Shown piece by piece: positions 62,221-64,000 of a stretch of DNA of 64,000 nt. Each line of letters opens with the position of its first letter. The stretch's first letter is position 1. This stretch comes from an uncultured Eubacteriales bacterium (GTDB lineage: Bacteria > Bacillota > Clostridia > Oscillospirales > Oscillospiraceae), in assembly GCA_900543625.1 (NCBI GenBank), contig UQSF01000005.1, forward strand, positions 49,435 through 113,434, in the 5' to 3' direction. The position numbers and the translations under genes were made by a program. The notes beneath the pieces are model-generated. The model saw only the letters and a list, made by a program, of their open reading frames with translations. It had not been told where the DNA came from and searched no databases.

Positions 62221-63110
62221 GCAGCCGCATCCGTACCGAAAACCGCCGCGCCTCGCTGGCGCAGCGTCTGGCGCTCGCACCGTATTCCGTGTGGGCGGTC
62301 ATCTTCGTGGCCGTGCCGCTCGTATTCGTGGCCTACTATGCATTCACGGATGAGAGCTTCCGGTTCACGACCGAAAACCTGACAAAATTCTTCACCGCCG
62401 TGAGCACGATCACCGACGACAGCGGCGCCACGCGCGAGGTACACACCTACCTGCTCATCTTCTGGCGCTCGGTGAAGCTGGCTGTCATCTCCACGGCCGT
62501 CTGCCTGCTCATGGGCTACCCCATCGCATATATCATCGCGCGCGCCGCACCGCGCACGCAAAAGACGATCATCACGCTCATCATGATCCCGATGTGGATG
62601 AACTTTCTCATCCGCACCTACGCGTGGATGACCATCCTGCAGGACACGGGCCTGCTCAACGCGCTCTTCTCCGCGCTGCATCTCGGGCAGGCGCACATCA
62701 TCGGCACGGAGGCCGCCGTCGTCATCGGTATGGTCTACGACTACTTCCCGTATATGATCCTGCCGATCTACTCGGTCATGGCCAAGATGGACACACGCCT
62801 GATCGAGGCCGCGCGCGACCTCGGCTGCAACAGTCTCGGCGTGCTGCGCCGGGTCATCTTCCCGCTGAGTCTGCCGGGCGTCGTGTCCGGCATCACGATG
62901 GTGCTCATCCCGTCGATCAGCACCTTTTATATCTCGCAGAAGCTCGGCAACGGCAAGTTCTTCCTCATCGGTGATGCCATTGAGGGGCAGTACGTGGCCA
63001 ACAACCTGCACTTCGCCGCCGCCATTGCCTTCATCCTCATGCTGATCCTGCTGGCGGCCATGGCGCTGATGAAGCGCGGCACGAACAAGCGCGTCTACGG
63101 AGGTGTGTGA
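62217..63110 (+). CDS. potB: spermidine/putrescine ABC permease
   Basis: 297 residues, six transmembrane helices. The permease-ATPase contact (EAA) loop reads IEAARDLGCNSLGVLRRVIFPLSLPGV; the PotB-like segments NFLIRTYAWMTILQDTGLLN and PYMILPIYSVM are clear. Forms the membrane pore with PotC. Start overlaps potA stop as ATGA. Confidence 0.95.
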   Translation: MSSRIRTENRRASLAQRLALAPYSVWAVIFVAVPLVFVAYYAFTDESFRFTTENLTKFFTAVSTITDDSGATREVHTYLLIFWRSVKLAVISTAVCLLMGYPIAYIIARAAPRTQKTIITLIMIPMWMNFLIRTYAWMTILQDTGLLNALFSALHLGQAHIIGTEAAVVIGMVYDYFPYMILPIYSVMAKMDTRLIEAARDLGCNSLGVLRRVIFPLSLPGVVSGITMVLIPSISTFYISQKLGNGKFFLIGDAIEGQYVANNLHFAAAIAFILMLILLAAMALMKRGTNKRVYGGV

Positions 63111-63111
63111 T

Positions 63112-63948
63112 ATGAAACGAGCTGCAAAAATCTACACCGCCCTCATCTTCGTGTTTCTGTTTGCGCCGATCGCGATCCTGCTGGTGTTCTCGTTCAACGA
63201 CGCAAAGAGCCTGTCGGTCTTTTCCGGCTTCTCATTGAAATGGTATTACGAGCTGTTTCGTGACGCCGAAACGCTCAACGCGCTCAAAAACACGCTCATC
63301 CTCGCCGTGATCGCATCGATCGTCTCGACCGTGATGGGCACGGCCGCCGCCGTGGGCATGAATAAGCTGCGCAACAAATATCTGCGCGCCGCGCTCGACA
63401 CCGCGACCGACATCCCCATGATGAATCCGGATATCATCACCGGCATCTCGCTCATGCTCATGTTCGTGTTCTTCGGACGGCTGCTCGGCGCGACCACGAG
63501 TCTCGGCTTCTGGTCAATGCTCGCGGCGCACATCACGTTCTGTCTGCCGTATGTCATCATGCAGGTGCTTCCGAAGCTGCAGCAGATGGACCGCGCGCTG
63601 CCTGAGGCCGCAATGGACCTCGGCTGCACGCCGGTGCGCGCTTTCTTCCGTGTGGAGGTGCCGGAGATCCTGCCCGGCATCATCACCGGCATGATCATGG
63701 CCTTCACGCTCTCGCTCGACGACTTCGTCATCAGCTACTTCACGCAGGGCAGCGGCTTCCAGACGCTCCCGATCCGCATCTACAACATGACGAAAAAGAC
63801 CGTCACGCCGAAGATGTACGCACTGGCGACGATCATCTTCTTCGTCATTCTCGCGCTGCTGCTGCTGACCAACCTCGTCGACGAGGACGACACGCAGCGT
63901 ATCCGCGACGCCCGCCGCGCCAAGCGCGAGGGCAAGCCCGCCCGTCCC
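63112..63948 (+). CDS. potC: spermidine/putrescine ABC permease, 3' end lost
   Basis: 279 codons present from ATG 63112 (GGAGG 9-10 bases upstream), one base after the potB stop. Six transmembrane helices; EAA loop PEAAMDLGCTPVRAFFRVEVPEILPGI; AFTLSLDDFVISYFTQG is characteristic of PotC. The genuine sequence ends at GKPARP, then the frame runs into adapter. Little of the protein is missing, as PotC proteins are about this long. potD, usually next, would lie beyond the contig end. Confidence 0.93.
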
Positions 63949-64000
63949 AGATCGGAAGAGCGTCGTGTAGGGAAAGAGTGTAGATCTCGGTGGTCGCCGT
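63949..64000 (+). other. Illumina TruSeq adapter, artificial sequence
   Basis: From AGATCGGAAGAGCGTCGTGT onward the last 52 bases match the reverse complement of the Illumina universal (P5) adapter, up to the window end. In the potC frame it translates as RSEERRVGKECRSRWSP, a well-known adapter-derived false protein tail. Not genomic. Confidence 0.98.

Overview
The window looks like a contig from a GC-rich gut member of the Clostridia, most likely Oscillospiraceae. The evidence is dense G+C-rich coding, strong AGGAGG-type ribosome sites with GTG and TTG starts, canonical TTGACA/TATAAT promoters at 16-18 bp spacing, a tRNA with encoded CCA, and gene content typical of that group (DUF975, DUF4825/permease-prefix, CstA, BceAB-type ABC, oleate hydratase). 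The right end is not genomic: the last 52 bases are Illumina adapter sequence, so this is an untrimmed draft contig end.

Layout. 1-9.5 kb: end of an E2-like acyltransferase, a PadR-controlled membrane operon, prfC, a patatin, a YgjP-type metalloprotease, nfo and a ThrE-type exporter. 9.5-12.2 kb: a cad-type metal-resistance operon (CadC-like sensor, HMA chaperone, P1B ATPase) with a visible operator. 12.2-15.9 kb: mnmA-GT2-GtrA operon, a DUF975 protein and tRNA-Leu(CAG).

15.9-29.4 kb: the remnant of a Tn1549/CTn-like integrative conjugative element. It keeps a RepA-like initiator, MobC, DUF3849, CD1845 and a giant methylase/helicase, but shows three abrupt joins: ParB N-terminus to TnpV, TnpV to a 5'-truncated giant gene, and relaxase N-terminus to the C-terminal part of a large serine recombinase. 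The transfer apparatus, relaxase active site and recombinase active site are absent. 29.4-30.3 kb is AT-rich and carries a lipoprotein.

30.5-39.1 kb: a Na+/Ca2+-type exchanger behind a yybP-ykoY (Mn2+) riboswitch, then an enoyl-CoA-reduction module: two acyl-CoA dehydrogenases, EtfBA and a CaiB-like CoA-transferase, flanking a DRTGG-CBS-hotdog regulator that could sense an acyl-CoA. I consider this the best candidate for an undescribed catabolic or respiratory system in the window.

39.4-48.1 kb: an LRR-MoxR-VWA operon, ftsH, and a DUF1538 transporter coupled to a PII-like protein. 48.1-53.9 kb: a XRE-membrane regulator and a BceABRS-like module. 54-57.8 kb: tandem hairpin repeats, oleate hydratase, a Crp/Fnr regulator and a TetR regulator; an identical 18-bp site lies upstream of both the hydratase and the Crp/Fnr gene. 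57.9-60.4 kb: cstA with a small partner. 60.7-61.1 kb: a promoter-to-terminator unit without a convincing ORF, a candidate structured RNA or leader. 61.1-63.9 kb: potABC, with potC cut by the adapter.
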